Assembly: GCF_001969385.1 (NCBI RefSeq)
Contig: NZ_CP014802.1
Span: forward strand, 62,001 to 126,000
Length of the DNA: 64,000 nt
Reading direction: 5' to 3'
Source: Salipiger profundus
GTDB taxonomy: Bacteria > Pseudomonadota > Alphaproteobacteria > Rhodobacterales > Rhodobacteraceae
Part shown: in pieces, positions 26,549 to 35,751 of the stretch
How the letters are laid out: each line of letters starts with the position of its first letter
Position numbering within the stretch: the first letter of the stretch is position 1
Made by a program: the position numbers and the translations under genes
The notes under the pieces: model-generated
Told to the model about the DNA's origin: nothing
The model's input: only the letters and a program-made list of their open reading frames with translations
Database searches by the model: none

Positions 26549-27477
26549 CTCGCCTGACCCCGGGCGCCGAAGCGGTGCTCGCCGCGCAATCGCCGGGCCG
26601 CCCGTTCGAGGACATGACTGCCGCCGAGGCCCGCGCGGCCTTTGACCGGGGCTGGCCCGAGCTGCAGGAGCCCGCGGCGTCGGGGCTGGCCGACGGGCCG
26701 CTTCCGCTGTCCCTTGCCGGGCGACCCGCGCTTGCCTGGCGCGGGACGGATGCGCCGGACGCCGGTGCGCCGGTGATCCTCTACCTGCATGGCGGCGGCT
26801 GGGTGGTGGGCAGCCCGGCGTCCCATGCCGCGATCTGCCAGAGGCTGGCAGCCGCGACGGGCGCGGTCGTGGTCTGCCCCGACTACAGGCTGGCCCCCGA
26901 GCACCCTTTCCCCGCCGCCATCGAGGATGCGCTGGCCTGCCTCGACGCCCTGCCCGGCGTCGCCGACGAGCTGGGTGTCGATCCCGGCAGGGTCCTGGTT
27001 GCCGGGGACAGCGCGGGCGGCAACCTCGCGGCGGTGGCGGCGCTTGCCTCCGTTCGCGACCCAGCCCTGCCACGCGTGTCGGCGCAGCTGCTGTTCTATC
27101 CCAATACCGATGCCACCCAGGGCGCCGACAGCTACACACGGTTCGCCGAAGGCTTCGGGCTGAGCGCGGCCACCATGCGCTGGTTCCGCGATCAGTATGT
27201 CAGCCACGATCGGCTGGAGGACTGGCGGGTCTCGCCGCTGCTGGCAGAGCGCGCCATGCTGGCCGAAGCGCCGGCGGCCTTCATCGCCCTTGCCGAGGCG
27301 GACATCCTGCATGACGAAGGCGCCGCCTATGCGGATGCGCTCGGCGCCGCCGGCGCGAAGGTCACCTGCCGCACATGGCACGGCGAGCTGCACGGGTTTC
27401 TCAGCCACTGCCGCCACAGCCCTGCCGCGTTCGACGCCATCGCCGAGGCCGCCGACTGGCTCCGCCGCCTAGGCTGA
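26545..27477 (+). CDS. Alpha/beta hydrolase, hormone-sensitive-lipase (HGGG) family
   Basis: A 310-residue esterase-like enzyme. YLHGGGWVVGSP supplies the HGGG oxyanion hole (about 76-79), CPDYRLAPEHPFPAA is a family block, and the nucleophile elbow is VAGDSAGGNLAA (Ser about 155). The catalytic Asp lies in ALAEADILHDEG and the His in ELHGFL. It may deacylate or hydrolyse an ester of the imported carbohydrate, an inference from operon position. ATG 26545 overlaps the previous stop; its 3' end overlaps the convergent LacI gene by 9 bp. Confidence 0.87.
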   Translation: MTRLTPGAEAVLAAQSPGRPFEDMTAAEARAAFDRGWPELQEPAASGLADGPLPLSLAGRPALAWRGTDAPDAGAPVILYLHGGGWVVGSPASHAAICQRLAAATGAVVVCPDYRLAPEHPFPAAIEDALACLDALPGVADELGVDPGRVLVAGDSAGGNLAAVAALASVRDPALPRVSAQLLFYPNTDATQGADSYTRFAEGFGLSAATMRWFRDQYVSHDRLEDWRVSPLLAERAMLAEAPAAFIALAEADILHDEGAAYADALGAAGAKVTCRTWHGELHGFLSHCRHSPAAFDAIAEAADWLRRLG

Positions 27478-28491
27478 GGCGCGCAGGACAAGCTTGGCGG
27501 GCACCAGGACCTGCTGCGCGTCGTCGTCGTCGGTGCCCGAGATCATCGCCAGCAACCGGGCGCAGGCGCGGCGGGCCATCTCGTCGTAGTCCTGCGCCAT
27601 GGTGGTGAGCGACGGCGCGCTGTAGCGGCTGAGCGGGTGATCATCGTGCCCCGCGACACGCAGATCGTCACCGTCGCCGTGCCCGATCTTCAGCCCTGCC
27701 TCATGCGCCGCCGCGATGACGCCGAAGGCGAGGCGATCGTTGGCACAGAGAAGCGTCTGCCCCGGAAGCCCCTCGGCAAGCATGGCCTGCATCCGGTCAT
27801 AGCCCACTTTCTCCAGATCCCACGGATCGGGTCCGGAGCCTTCGATCACCAGCGGAGCATGGCCATTGGCCTGCATCGCGGCCTCGTAGGAGGCCGAACG
27901 CTGGCCCGAGCTGCGGTTTACCGGCGGCGTGTTGATGTAGACCGGCGGCGTGCCCGAACGGCAAAGGTAATCGACGATCATCCGGATGCTCTGCCGGTTG
28001 TCATTGCCCACCAGCGGCACGTTCTCGTCGATACCGTTGTCGAGAAACACGCAAGGGGTCTGCCCTGTGAACCGCGCCAGCGCGGTGGCATCGCTGTCGT
28101 AGCCCAGGGGGGCGATCAGCGCGCCGCCCACCCGCAACGACTGCAGCGTCGCCAGCCCCTCGCGTTCAAGCTCGGGCCGGCCATGGGGCGAAATCATCAG
28201 CGGCCAGTAACCTTCCTCGCGCAGGATCAGCTCGAGCCGGGTGACGAGCTGGGCATAGAACGGGTCGGTGATGGCCGGCACAACGATGCCGATCGACCGG
28301 GTCTGTTTCCGATTGAGATTACGGGCGTAGAGGTTCGGCTGGAAGCCGGTTTCCTCAAGCTTGGCCTCGATCAGCCGACGGGTGGACTTCTTGACGCTTC
28401 CGGGGTCTTCGAAGAACTTCGAGAGGGTCGGTCGGGACACCCCGCAGGCGGTCGAGAACTCCTCCATCGTGCGGGGAACCGCTTTCTCCAT
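27469..28491 (-). CDS. LacI-family transcriptional regulator of the MalEFGK-type cluster
   Basis: A 340-residue LacI/GalR repressor. The HTH is TMEEFSTACGVSRPTLSKFF near residues 8-27; the effector domain includes IGIVVPAITDPFYAQLVTRL, LLCANDRLAFGV and VAGHDDHPLSRYS. Strong similarity to the LacI protein at 18410 over the whole length suggests duplication of a regulator with its module. It adjoins the Gfo/Idh/hydrolase genes and probably controls the divergent promoters at 25270-25399. Confidence 0.9.
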   Translation of the reverse strand: MEKAVPRTMEEFSTACGVSRPTLSKFFEDPGSVKKSTRRLIEAKLEETGFQPNLYARNLNRKQTRSIGIVVPAITDPFYAQLVTRLELILREEGYWPLMISPHGRPELEREGLATLQSLRVGGALIAPLGYDSDATALARFTGQTPCVFLDNGIDENVPLVGNDNRQSIRMIVDYLCRSGTPPVYINTPPVNRSSGQRSASYEAAMQANGHAPLVIEGSGPDPWDLEKVGYDRMQAMLAEGLPGQTLLCANDRLAFGVIAAAHEAGLKIGHGDGDDLRVAGHDDHPLSRYSAPSLTTMAQDYDEMARRACARLLAMISGTDDDDAQQVLVPAKLVLRASA

Positions 28492-28907
28492 GACGTCCGT
28501 GCTTTCGTGATCGGTGCCGTCGCCCGGCGAGAGCTTTCCGGCAAACTTTGCATTACGTTTCTTTCGTAAATATTTTTCTTACCGCATGAAAGAAAATTCA
28601 TGCAGTGCCGACCGATTTCGCGGGCGCTTCCCGGCCCATGAGCGAGTCTCGTCACCTTCGACATCTTCCTCTCACGGGTCTCTCACGGAACGTGAAAGTA
28701 AAGCGCCGCCGGTCCGGGCGACAGAGCGCCGGCAGATCCGAAGACCTTCAAATGCAGGGAATCCTTCGAAATTTGAGCGTTCGGCATCACCACTTCAGAG
28801 AAATGACAAAAATATTGCATGGATGATTGAATCGCGTCATACATGACCGAATGACATCGATGCCGGACCTGATCCAGCATCCCGCCGCTCGGACCTGGGG
28901 AGGATAC
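28492..28907. other. Divergent intergenic region with inverted repeats (LacI / DeoR)
   Basis: About 415 bp without a credible gene. GCATGAA-AGAAAA-TTCATGC (about 28584-28603) is an inverted repeat with 7-bp arms, and TTTCTTTC ... GAAAGAAA flank an AT-rich core (28558-28596). These lie about 70-110 bp upstream of the LacI start and are likely regulator sites. The DeoR promoter should be in 28780-28900, but no clear consensus is seen. Confidence 0.5.
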
Positions 28908-29720
28908 GTGAGCGATCTTTCACGCCATAAGGCCATCGTCGCCCTGCTCGATGAGCAGGCCTTCGTTTCGGTCAACGACCTCGTGTCGATCACCGGGGTG
29001 TCGCCTGCCACCGTGCGCCGCGACATCGACAAGCTGGCCGAGGCCGGGCTGGGCCAGAAGGTTCATGGCGGCATCGCCGCATCTGCGACCCCGGGTCAGC
29101 GCCGCGCCGTCAACCTGCCCTTCTTCCAGAACCGCGACATCGCCGTGGCGCAGAAACGCGCCATTGCCGACAAGGCCTCCGAGATGGTGCGTGATGGCTC
29201 GTCGATCATCGTGCACGCCGGGTCGACCTGCTTCCATCTCGGCAGCCGGATCGCCAACCGGAACCTGAGGGTCTTCACCAACTCGATTCCGCTGGCGGGC
29301 TATCTGGCCGAGCACGGCACCTGCCAGCTGACCGTCGGGGCGGGCGATCTGCACCGCGAGCCGGGGATCCTCTACGATCCCGCCCGCAGCAGCTATGACT
29401 TCTTCGCCGACCAGTTCTTCGTCGGCGCGCTGGGGATTTCGGCGGCGGGACTTCTGGAAAGCCATCCGCTGCTGGTGCGCCTGTGCAACGACATGTCGCG
29501 GCAGGCGAACGAGACCATCGTGATGGTCGACAGCCGCAAGTTCGCGGAACGCCCGCCCACCGTCGCCCTGCCGCTGTCGCGCGTCCACCGCCTGATCACC
29601 GACGACGGGCTGTCGGAGACCGATGCACGGATGCTCGAGGACGAAGGCGTCGACGTGGTGATCGCCCGGACCGGAGCCCAGACCGGCGCCGCCCGCGCAA
29701 CGGAAGGAGGCCCGCAGTGA
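28908..29720 (+). CDS. DeoR/GlpR-family transcriptional regulator
   Basis: About 270 residues. The N-terminal DeoR HTH is [20 protein letters not shown] followed by [19 protein letters not shown]; the C-terminal DeoR sensor domain contains [16 protein letters not shown] and [11 protein letters not shown], which normally senses a sugar phosphate. GTG 28908 is chosen because GGGGAGGA stands directly in front, although spacing is short; ATG 28860 is the alternative. The stop overlaps the ATPase start (GTGA), making it first gene of the pentitol operon and its probable repressor. Confidence 0.88.
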   Translation: MSDLSRHKAIVALLDEQAFVSVNDLVSITGVSPATVRRDIDKLAEAGLGQKVHGGIAASATPGQRRAVNLPFFQNRDIAVAQKRAIADKASEMVRDGSSIIVHAGSTCFHLGSRIANRNLRVFTNSIPLAGYLAEHGTCQLTVGAGDLHREPGILYDPARSSYDFFADQFFVGALGISAAGLLESHPLLVRLCNDMSRQANETIVMVDSRKFAERPPTVALPLSRVHRLITDDGLSETDARMLEDEGVDVVIARTGAQTGAARATEGGPQ

Positions 29721-31246
29721 CCACGCCCCTGCTCGACATGCGCGACATCTCCAAGACCTTCGGGCCGGTCAAGGCGCTGTCCAAGGTCTCGCTCCGCGCC
29801 GAAGCCGGACAGGTCCATGCCCTGATGGGCGAGAATGGCGCCGGCAAGTCGACCCTCATGAAGATCCTGTCGGGTGCCTATACCCCCGATCCGGGCGGCG
29901 AAATCCTGATCGACGGCGCGCCCCTGCAGACGGGCAACCCCAAGCTGTCCAAGGCCGCGGGCATCGCGGTGATCTACCAGGAGCTGTCGCTGTCACCCAA
30001 CCTGACCGTGGCCGAGAACATCTTTCTCGGCAACGAACGGTCGCGCCGGGGCATCGTCGACCGCGCCGCGATGCACCGCGAGACCGCACCGATCCTCGAA
30101 CGGCTCGGAGTGAGCTTCACCCCCGGCACGCGGGTGTCGAGCCTGTCGCTGGGCGAACGCCAGCTGGTCGAGATTGCCCGCGCCCTGTCGAGCCGCGCAC
30201 GGATCATCGTCATGGACGAGCCGACCACGTCGCTGTCGATGCGCGAGACCGACAAGCTCTTCGACGTGATCGCGGGCCTGAAGGCCGAAGGCATCGCCAT
30301 CATCTACATCAGCCACCGCATGGACGAGATCTATCGCCTGTCGGACTGGTGTTCGGTGCTGCGCGACGGCAGCTATGTCGGCACGCTCGACAAGGAAAAC
30401 CTGAACGCCGAGGCGCTGGTCAAGATGATGGTCGGCCGCGACGTGTCGAGCTTCTACAAGAAAGCCCATTCCGCCGAGGCCGGTTCCGGCGAGGTGGTCA
30501 TGCGGGTCGAGGGCATGAGCGACGGGCGCCTTGTCAGGGACTGCTCGTTCGAGGTCCGCCGGGGCGAGGTTCTGGGCATCGCCGGGCTGGTCGGATCGGG
30601 CCGGACCGAGCTTGCGCGGCTCATCTACGGCGCCGATTCCGCCACCGCGGGCAAGGTGACGATGCACGGGCAGGAGGTCACGCCCAATGCTCCGCGCGCG
30701 GCGCTGGATGCCGGGATCGTCTACCTGACCGAGGACCGCAAGGCGCTTGGCCTGTTTCTCGACATGACCATCGACGACAACATCAACATGTGCGTCATGG
30801 AGCGCGATTCCGGGCCGATGGGCCTGCGGCGCTTTGCCGAGGCCGCCAAACGGTCGGCCAAGGCGTTCAAGTCGCTGGCCATCAAGGCGCCTTCGCCGCG
30901 CATCACCGTGGGCAGCCTGTCGGGCGGCAACCAGCAGAAGGTGCTGCTGGCCCGCCTGCTCGAGGCGCAGCCCGAGGTCATCATCCTCGACGAGCCGACC
31001 CGCGGCGTCGACGTGGGGGCCAAGTCCGAGATCTATCGGCTCATCGACGGCCTCGCACAGGAGGGGCTCGCGGTCGTGATGATCTCGAGCGAGCTGCCCG
31101 AGGTCCTCGGTGTGTCTGACCGGGTCATGGTCATGCGCGAGGGCACCATCGCGGGCACGCTGACCCCCACCCCCGAAGCGCCCGTCACCCAGGAAGCGAT
31201 CATGCAGCTGTCGACCGGCAGCCAAGCCAGAACAGAGGCCGCCTGA
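29717..31246 (+). CDS. Sugar ABC transporter ATP-binding protein (RbsA type, two ATPase domains)
   Basis: A 509-residue duplicated ATPase. Domain 1 has Walker [10 protein letters not shown] (about 37-45), signature [15 protein letters not shown] and Walker [11 protein letters not shown]. Domain 2 has the variant P-loop [11 protein letters not shown], signature LSGGNQQKV and [16 protein letters not shown]. The start is GTG, overlapping the DeoR stop by 4 bp, with GGAAGGAGG upstream. It pairs with the permease at 31379 and binding protein at 32406. Confidence 0.92.
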   Translation: MTTPLLDMRDISKTFGPVKALSKVSLRAEAGQVHALMGENGAGKSTLMKILSGAYTPDPGGEILIDGAPLQTGNPKLSKAAGIAVIYQELSLSPNLTVAENIFLGNERSRRGIVDRAAMHRETAPILERLGVSFTPGTRVSSLSLGERQLVEIARALSSRARIIVMDEPTTSLSMRETDKLFDVIAGLKAEGIAIIYISHRMDEIYRLSDWCSVLRDGSYVGTLDKENLNAEALVKMMVGRDVSSFYKKAHSAEAGSGEVVMRVEGMSDGRLVRDCSFEVRRGEVLGIAGLVGSGRTELARLIYGADSATAGKVTMHGQEVTPNAPRAALDAGIVYLTEDRKALGLFLDMTIDDNINMCVMERDSGPMGLRRFAEAAKRSAKAFKSLAIKAPSPRITVGSLSGGNQQKVLLARLLEAQPEVIILDEPTRGVDVGAKSEIYRLIDGLAQEGLAVVMISSELPEVLGVSDRVMVMREGTIAGTLTPTPEAPVTQEAIMQLSTGSQARTEAA

Positions 31247-31321
31247 GGCAGGGCGGTCCGGAAACCCCAGCGACCAACGGCCGCCGCCCGAGACCGGCGG
31301 CCTCGGTGGCAGCCCAACAGT

Positions 31322-31336
31322 GGCGGCCCGGCCGCC
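31322..31336. repeat. GC-rich palindrome between ATPase and permease genes
   Basis: GGCGGCC-C-GGCCGCC, perfect 7-bp arms, inside the 132-bp gap 31247-31378. It could form a hairpin in the mRNA that affects processing or stability between the two cistrons. No T tract follows. Confidence 0.5.
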
Positions 31337-31378
31337 GCCGTGCGCGAGAGGCGTCGTGCGGCAAGGAGGAGACAAGAC

Positions 31379-32362
31379 ATGAGCGACACAACCGGAACGT
31401 CCGCCCCGAGCGGCGCACAACAGATCCGCAGCCTCATCACCGCGCTCGGCATGTTGCCGGTGCTGATCCTGCTGGCGGTGGGCTTCCACCTGATGACCGG
31501 CAAGTTCCTGAGCGTGAGCAACCTGTCGATCGTCATGCAGCAGGCGTCGATCAACATCGTTCTGGCGGCGGGAATGACCTTTGTCATCCTGACCGGCGGG
31601 ATCGACCTGTCGGTCGGCTCGACCCTCGCGGCGGCGGCAATGGGCGCGGTCATCACGTCGCTGGTGCCGGGGCTGGGCTGGCTGGGCATTCTTGCCGGCC
31701 TCGGGATCGGGCTGATCTTCGGCCTCGCCAACGGGGCCCTCATCGCCTTTCTCGCCCTGCCGCCCTTCATCGTCACCCTCGGGTCACTGACCGCGGTGCG
31801 CGGCGTGGCGCGACTGATGGGCGACGACACCACCGTCTTCAATGCCAACCTGCCCTTCGCGGTGCTGGGCAACGGGTCGGTCTTCGGCATCCCCATCCTC
31901 GCCATCATCGCGCTGCTCGTGATCGTCCTGTCGTGGTTCATCCTGCGCCGCACCGTGCTCGGCACATGGATCTACGCGGTGGGCGGCAACCAGGAGGCGG
32001 CGCGGCTGACCGGCATCAAGGTCTCGCTGGTGCTGCTCTTCGTCTACGGCATGTCCGGGCTTCTGTCGGGCCTGGGCGGCGTCATGTCCGCCGCCCGGCT
32101 CTACGCGGCGAATGGGCTGCAGCTGGGGCAGGCCTACGAGCTCGACGCCATCGCGGCGGTCATCCTCGGCGGCACCAGCTTCGTCGGCGGCGTCGGATCG
32201 ATCTGGGGCACGCTGATCGGGGCACTGATCATCGCCGTGCTCTCCAACGGGCTGATCCTGACCGGCGTGTCGGACATCTGGCAATTCATCATCAAGGGCC
32301 TCGTCATCATCGCGGCCGTGGCGCTCGACCGCTACCGGCTGAAGGGCAACGCCCGCACCTGA
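31379..32362 (+). CDS. Ribose-type sugar ABC transporter permease
   Basis: A 327-residue RbsC-family inner-membrane protein with about eight to ten hydrophobic helices. Landmarks are AAGMTFVILTGGIDLSVGST, PPFIVTLGSLTAVRGVARL, YAVGGNQEAARLTGIKV and LDAIAAVILGGTSFVGGVGS. The ATG follows GCAAGGAGGAG. It is separated from the ATPase gene by 132 bp, in contrast with the tight coupling elsewhere in these operons. Confidence 0.92.
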   Translation: MSDTTGTSAPSGAQQIRSLITALGMLPVLILLAVGFHLMTGKFLSVSNLSIVMQQASINIVLAAGMTFVILTGGIDLSVGSTLAAAAMGAVITSLVPGLGWLGILAGLGIGLIFGLANGALIAFLALPPFIVTLGSLTAVRGVARLMGDDTTVFNANLPFAVLGNGSVFGIPILAIIALLVIVLSWFILRRTVLGTWIYAVGGNQEAARLTGIKVSLVLLFVYGMSGLLSGLGGVMSAARLYAANGLQLGQAYELDAIAAVILGGTSFVGGVGSIWGTLIGALIIAVLSNGLILTGVSDIWQFIIKGLVIIAAVALDRYRLKGNART

Positions 32363-32405
32363 ACCACCAAGACCGAACGCATCATAGTTTCAAGGAGGAG
32401 AACTC

Positions 32406-33371
32406 ATGCGCATCACTGGAAAACTCACCGGGCTGACCACTCTGGCCCTGTCCACGGCCCTGACCCTCAGCCTGGGCGCAACGGCGGCCACGGCGCAGGA
32501 GAAGGAGCTGGAAAGCATCGGCATCTCCGTCGGCCTGCTGGGCAACCCGTTCTTCGTCGCCACCATCGAAGGCATCGAGGACAGCGCCCGCGAGATCAAC
32601 CCCGACGTGAAGATCACGTCCGTTTCGGCGGATTACGATCTCAACAAGCAGGTCAGCCAGATCGACAACTTCATCGCCGCCGGCGTCGACATCATCATGC
32701 TCAACGCCGTCGATGACGAGGCCATCGCCCCCGCCGTCATGCGCGCCAAGCAGGCGGGCATCGTGGTCGCCGCCTTCGACGTGTCGGCCCCCGGCGCCGA
32801 CGTCACCGTGATGACCGACAACATCGCCGCCGGTCGCAAGGCCTGCGAATACATCGTCGAAGAGCTGAACGGCGAAGGCAACGTCGCCATCATCAAGGGG
32901 CCGTCGTCCTCGTCGCTCAACGACCGCTTCGACGGCTGCTCCGAGGTCTTCGCGGGCGCGGATGGCATCACCGTGCTGTCCGACGACCAGAACGGCCAGG
33001 GGTCGCGCGATGGCGGCCTGCAGGTCATGCAGGGCCTGCTCACCCGCTTCGACGACATCGACGCGGTGTTCGGCGCCAACGATCCGATGGCGCTCGGCGC
33101 GCAGCTCGCGGCGAAGCAACTGGGCCGTGACGGCATCATCATCACCGGCGTCGACGGCGCGCCCGACACCGAGGAAAGCCTTGCCACCGAAGGGTCGATG
33201 ATCAAGGCCTCGGCCTCGCAGGACCCCTACACGATGGCCGGCCAGGCGCTGGATCTGGGCTACAAGCTGTTCAACGGCGAGACCCTCGACGAGACCACCG
33301 TGCTGATCGAGCCCAAGCTGATCACCGCCGAGAACCTCGACGAATACCAGGGCTGGACCGCAAAGCGCTGA
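32406..33371 (+). CDS. Ribose-type sugar ABC transporter substrate-binding protein
   Basis: A 321-residue periplasmic binding protein. The signal peptide is about residues 1-30 (LTTLALSTALTLSLGATAATAQ). RbsB-like segments: ISVGLLGNPFFVATIEGIED, VDIIMLNAVDDEAIAPAV, VMTDNIAAGRKACEYI, DAVFGANDPMALGAQLAA and ITGVDGAPDTEE. SD AAGGAGGAG precedes the ATG. Downstream araD and araB imply that the ligand is a pentose or pentitol. Confidence 0.9.
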   Translation: MRITGKLTGLTTLALSTALTLSLGATAATAQEKELESIGISVGLLGNPFFVATIEGIEDSAREINPDVKITSVSADYDLNKQVSQIDNFIAAGVDIIMLNAVDDEAIAPAVMRAKQAGIVVAAFDVSAPGADVTVMTDNIAAGRKACEYIVEELNGEGNVAIIKGPSSSSLNDRFDGCSEVFAGADGITVLSDDQNGQGSRDGGLQVMQGLLTRFDDIDAVFGANDPMALGAQLAAKQLGRDGIIITGVDGAPDTEESLATEGSMIKASASQDPYTMAGQALDLGYKLFNGETLDETTVLIEPKLITAENLDEYQGWTAKR

Positions 33372-33446
33372 CCCTCCTTCCGCGCGGCGTGGCCCATGGG
33401 CCTGCGCCGCGCGACGACTTCCCGACACCGATCCCGAAAGACAGCC

Positions 33447-34139
33447 ATGCCCCTCGATGCCTTCAAAGCCCAAGTCCTCGAAGCCAACCTTGCCACCGTC
33501 CGCCACGGGCTCGTGACGGCCACCTTCGGCAATGCCAGCGGCATCGACCGGACGTCCGGGCTGATCGCCATCAAGGCCAGCGGCGTCCCCTATGACGAGA
33601 TGACCGCCGATCACATGGTGCTGTGCGATCTCGAGGGCCGGCCGCATGACAACCGGCTGAACCCGTCCTCGGATCTCGAGACCCATCTCGTCCTCTACCG
33701 GGCCTTTCCCGGGATCGGCGCGGTGATCCACACCCATTCGACCTTTGCCACCATCATGGCCCAGGTTCGCCGTCCGATCATTCCGCTGGGCACCACCCAT
33801 GCCGACTATTTCCACGGCGAAATCCCCGTGACCCGCGACCTTGAGCCCGAAGAGATCCGCGACCGCTACGTGCAGGCCACCGGCGAGGTCATCGTCGAGG
33901 CGTTCAGGGGCCGCGATCCGCTCGAGGTGCCGGCCGTCCTGGTCGCCGGTCACGGACCCTTCGTCTGGGGCAGAACGCCGGGCGAGGCGGTGCTGAACGC
34001 CGTCATTCTCGAGGAAGTGGCGAAGATGGCATGGCACGCGCAGGCGCTCGTGCCCGCGACCGAGCCGATCTCGCAGACGCTGCTCGACCACCACTACAAG
34101 CGCAAGCACGGGGCCGAGGCCACCTACGGCCAGAAGTAA
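33447..34139 (+). CDS. araD: L-ribulose-5-phosphate 4-epimerase
   Basis: A 230-residue class II aldolase-fold enzyme that converts L-ribulose 5-phosphate to D-xylulose 5-phosphate. It resembles enterobacterial AraD along its length: FGNASGIDR, IKASGVPYDEMTADHMV, NPSSDLETHLVLYRAFP, the zinc-binding HTHSTFA, GTTHADYFHGEIP, GHGPFVWG and the C-terminal LLDHHYKRKHGAEATYGQK. ATG 33447 starts the family homology; upstream in-frame codons do not match. It precedes the ribulokinase gene by 10 bp. Confidence 0.93.
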   Translation: MPLDAFKAQVLEANLATVRHGLVTATFGNASGIDRTSGLIAIKASGVPYDEMTADHMVLCDLEGRPHDNRLNPSSDLETHLVLYRAFPGIGAVIHTHSTFATIMAQVRRPIIPLGTTHADYFHGEIPVTRDLEPEEIRDRYVQATGEVIVEAFRGRDPLEVPAVLVAGHGPFVWGRTPGEAVLNAVILEEVAKMAWHAQALVPATEPISQTLLDHHYKRKHGAEATYGQK

Positions 34140-34149
34140 GGACATCGCA

Positions 34150-35724
34150 ATGACCTATGTCGCAGGCGCCGATTTCGGCACGCTCAGCGTGCGCGTCACC
34201 ATCATGGAGACCGAAAGCGGCAAGGCCGTCGCCTCGGTCGCCGCAGGCTATCCGCTGCACCGTGATCCCGCCGATCCGCTGATCGCGCGGCAATCCCACG
34301 CCGACCACATGGAGGCCCTGACCCGGGCCATGCGCGGCGCCATCTCCGAGGCGGGCATCGACGGCCACGCCATCGCGGCCTTTGCCGCCGACACCACCGG
34401 GTCGAGCGTCATCGTCGTCGACGACCGGCTCGAGCCGTTGTGCGACTATTACCTCTGGGCCGACCATTCGGCGCATCACGAGGCGGACGAGATCACCACC
34501 CTTGCGCGGGCGGAAGGGCTCGAGGCGCTGGACTGGTGCGGCGGCACCTATTCGCACGAATGGGGCTACGCCAAGCTGCTGCATTTCCTGCGTCACAATC
34601 CCGACAAGCGCGACCGCGTCGGCACCGCGCTGGAGCATTGCGACATGCTGGCCGCCACCCTCTCGGGGGTGCGCGATCCGGGCCTCGTGCGCCGGTCGGT
34701 CTGCGCCATGGGCCACAAGTGGATGTGGAGCCCGAAATGGGGCGGCTACCCGTCCCAGGCCTTCCTGAGCCGCGTCGATCCGCTGCTTGACGGAATCAAT
34801 GCGAAGCTCGACAGCCCCGTCGGGGCGGCGCCCGAGGTGGCCGGTCATCTCTGCCCAGAGTGGGCCGAGCGGCTCGGGCTGAAGCCCGGCATCCCGATCC
34901 CCTTCGGCGCCTTCGATGCCCATTGGGATGCGCTTGGCAGCGGCGGGCGGTCCGGCGACGTGGTCAACGTGGTCGGCACCTCGACCTGTTTCATCGCCAT
35001 CGCCCCGGCCGACATCCACCCGGTGCCCGGTATCTGCGGCGCCGTGCCCGGCTCGGTCACCCCGGACACCACGGGCATCGAGGCGGGCCAGTCCGCCACC
35101 GGCGATCTCTTCGAGGCCATCGCCCGGCGCGCGGGCAGCGACGTGGCAACGCTCATGCAGGGGCTCGACAGCTACCGCCCCGGCCAGACCGGCCTGCTGC
35201 GCCTGACTTGGGACAACGGCGACCGCACGGTCCTCGTGCGCCCCGATCTCGGCGGCATGACGCTGGGCTGGGACCTGGGCCACACCGCCCCGGACGAGCT
35301 GCACGCCGCGATCGAGGGCATGGCCATGCACACCCGCATCATCCACGAGCGCATCGCCGAAACCGGCATGAGCATCGCCCATGTCATCAACGGCGGCGGC
35401 ATCCCGCAGAAGAACGACGTGCTCAATCAGGTCTATGCCGATGTGCTGGGCACCCCGGTGCTGGTGCCGGAAAGCTCGCCCACCGGGGTCGGATCCTGCA
35501 TCATGGCCTCTGTCGCCGCCGGGATCTTCGACGATATCGCAAGCGCCCAGGAGCGGCTTGCGCCGCCGGCGCGCCGCTTTGACCCCGATCCCGCGCGCCA
35601 CGCGGTCTATGATGACCTCTTTGAGCTGTTCCGCAGCGTCTACATGGGGTTCGGTGCGGGCGAGCCGTTCGACGCGGGTGCGGTGCTGCCAAGACTGCGC
35701 GGGTTCCGGCTGGGTCAGGCCTAA
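34150..35724 (+). CDS. araB: Ribulokinase (FGGY family)
   Basis: A 524-residue sugar kinase that phosphorylates L-ribulose (or D-ribulose). The N-terminal phosphate-binding loop is GADFGTLSVRVTI; ADTTGSSVIVVD, YLWADHSAHHEA, VVGTSTCFIAI and NGGGIPQKNDVLNQVYADV are typical of AraB-type ribulokinases. SD AAGGACA lies before the ATG. With AraD directly upstream it delivers D-xylulose 5-phosphate to the pentose phosphate pathway. No L-arabinose isomerase is found in the cluster. Confidence 0.92.
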   Translation: MTYVAGADFGTLSVRVTIMETESGKAVASVAAGYPLHRDPADPLIARQSHADHMEALTRAMRGAISEAGIDGHAIAAFAADTTGSSVIVVDDRLEPLCDYYLWADHSAHHEADEITTLARAEGLEALDWCGGTYSHEWGYAKLLHFLRHNPDKRDRVGTALEHCDMLAATLSGVRDPGLVRRSVCAMGHKWMWSPKWGGYPSQAFLSRVDPLLDGINAKLDSPVGAAPEVAGHLCPEWAERLGLKPGIPIPFGAFDAHWDALGSGGRSGDVVNVVGTSTCFIAIAPADIHPVPGICGAVPGSVTPDTTGIEAGQSATGDLFEAIARRAGSDVATLMQGLDSYRPGQTGLLRLTWDNGDRTVLVRPDLGGMTLGWDLGHTAPDELHAAIEGMAMHTRIIHERIAETGMSIAHVINGGGIPQKNDVLNQVYADVLGTPVLVPESSPTGVGSCIMASVAAGIFDDIASAQERLAPPARRFDPDPARHAVYDDLFELFRSVYMGFGAGEPFDAGAVLPRLRGFRLGQA

Positions 35725-35751
35725 GACAGGCTTGAGACGGGCCGCAACCGG

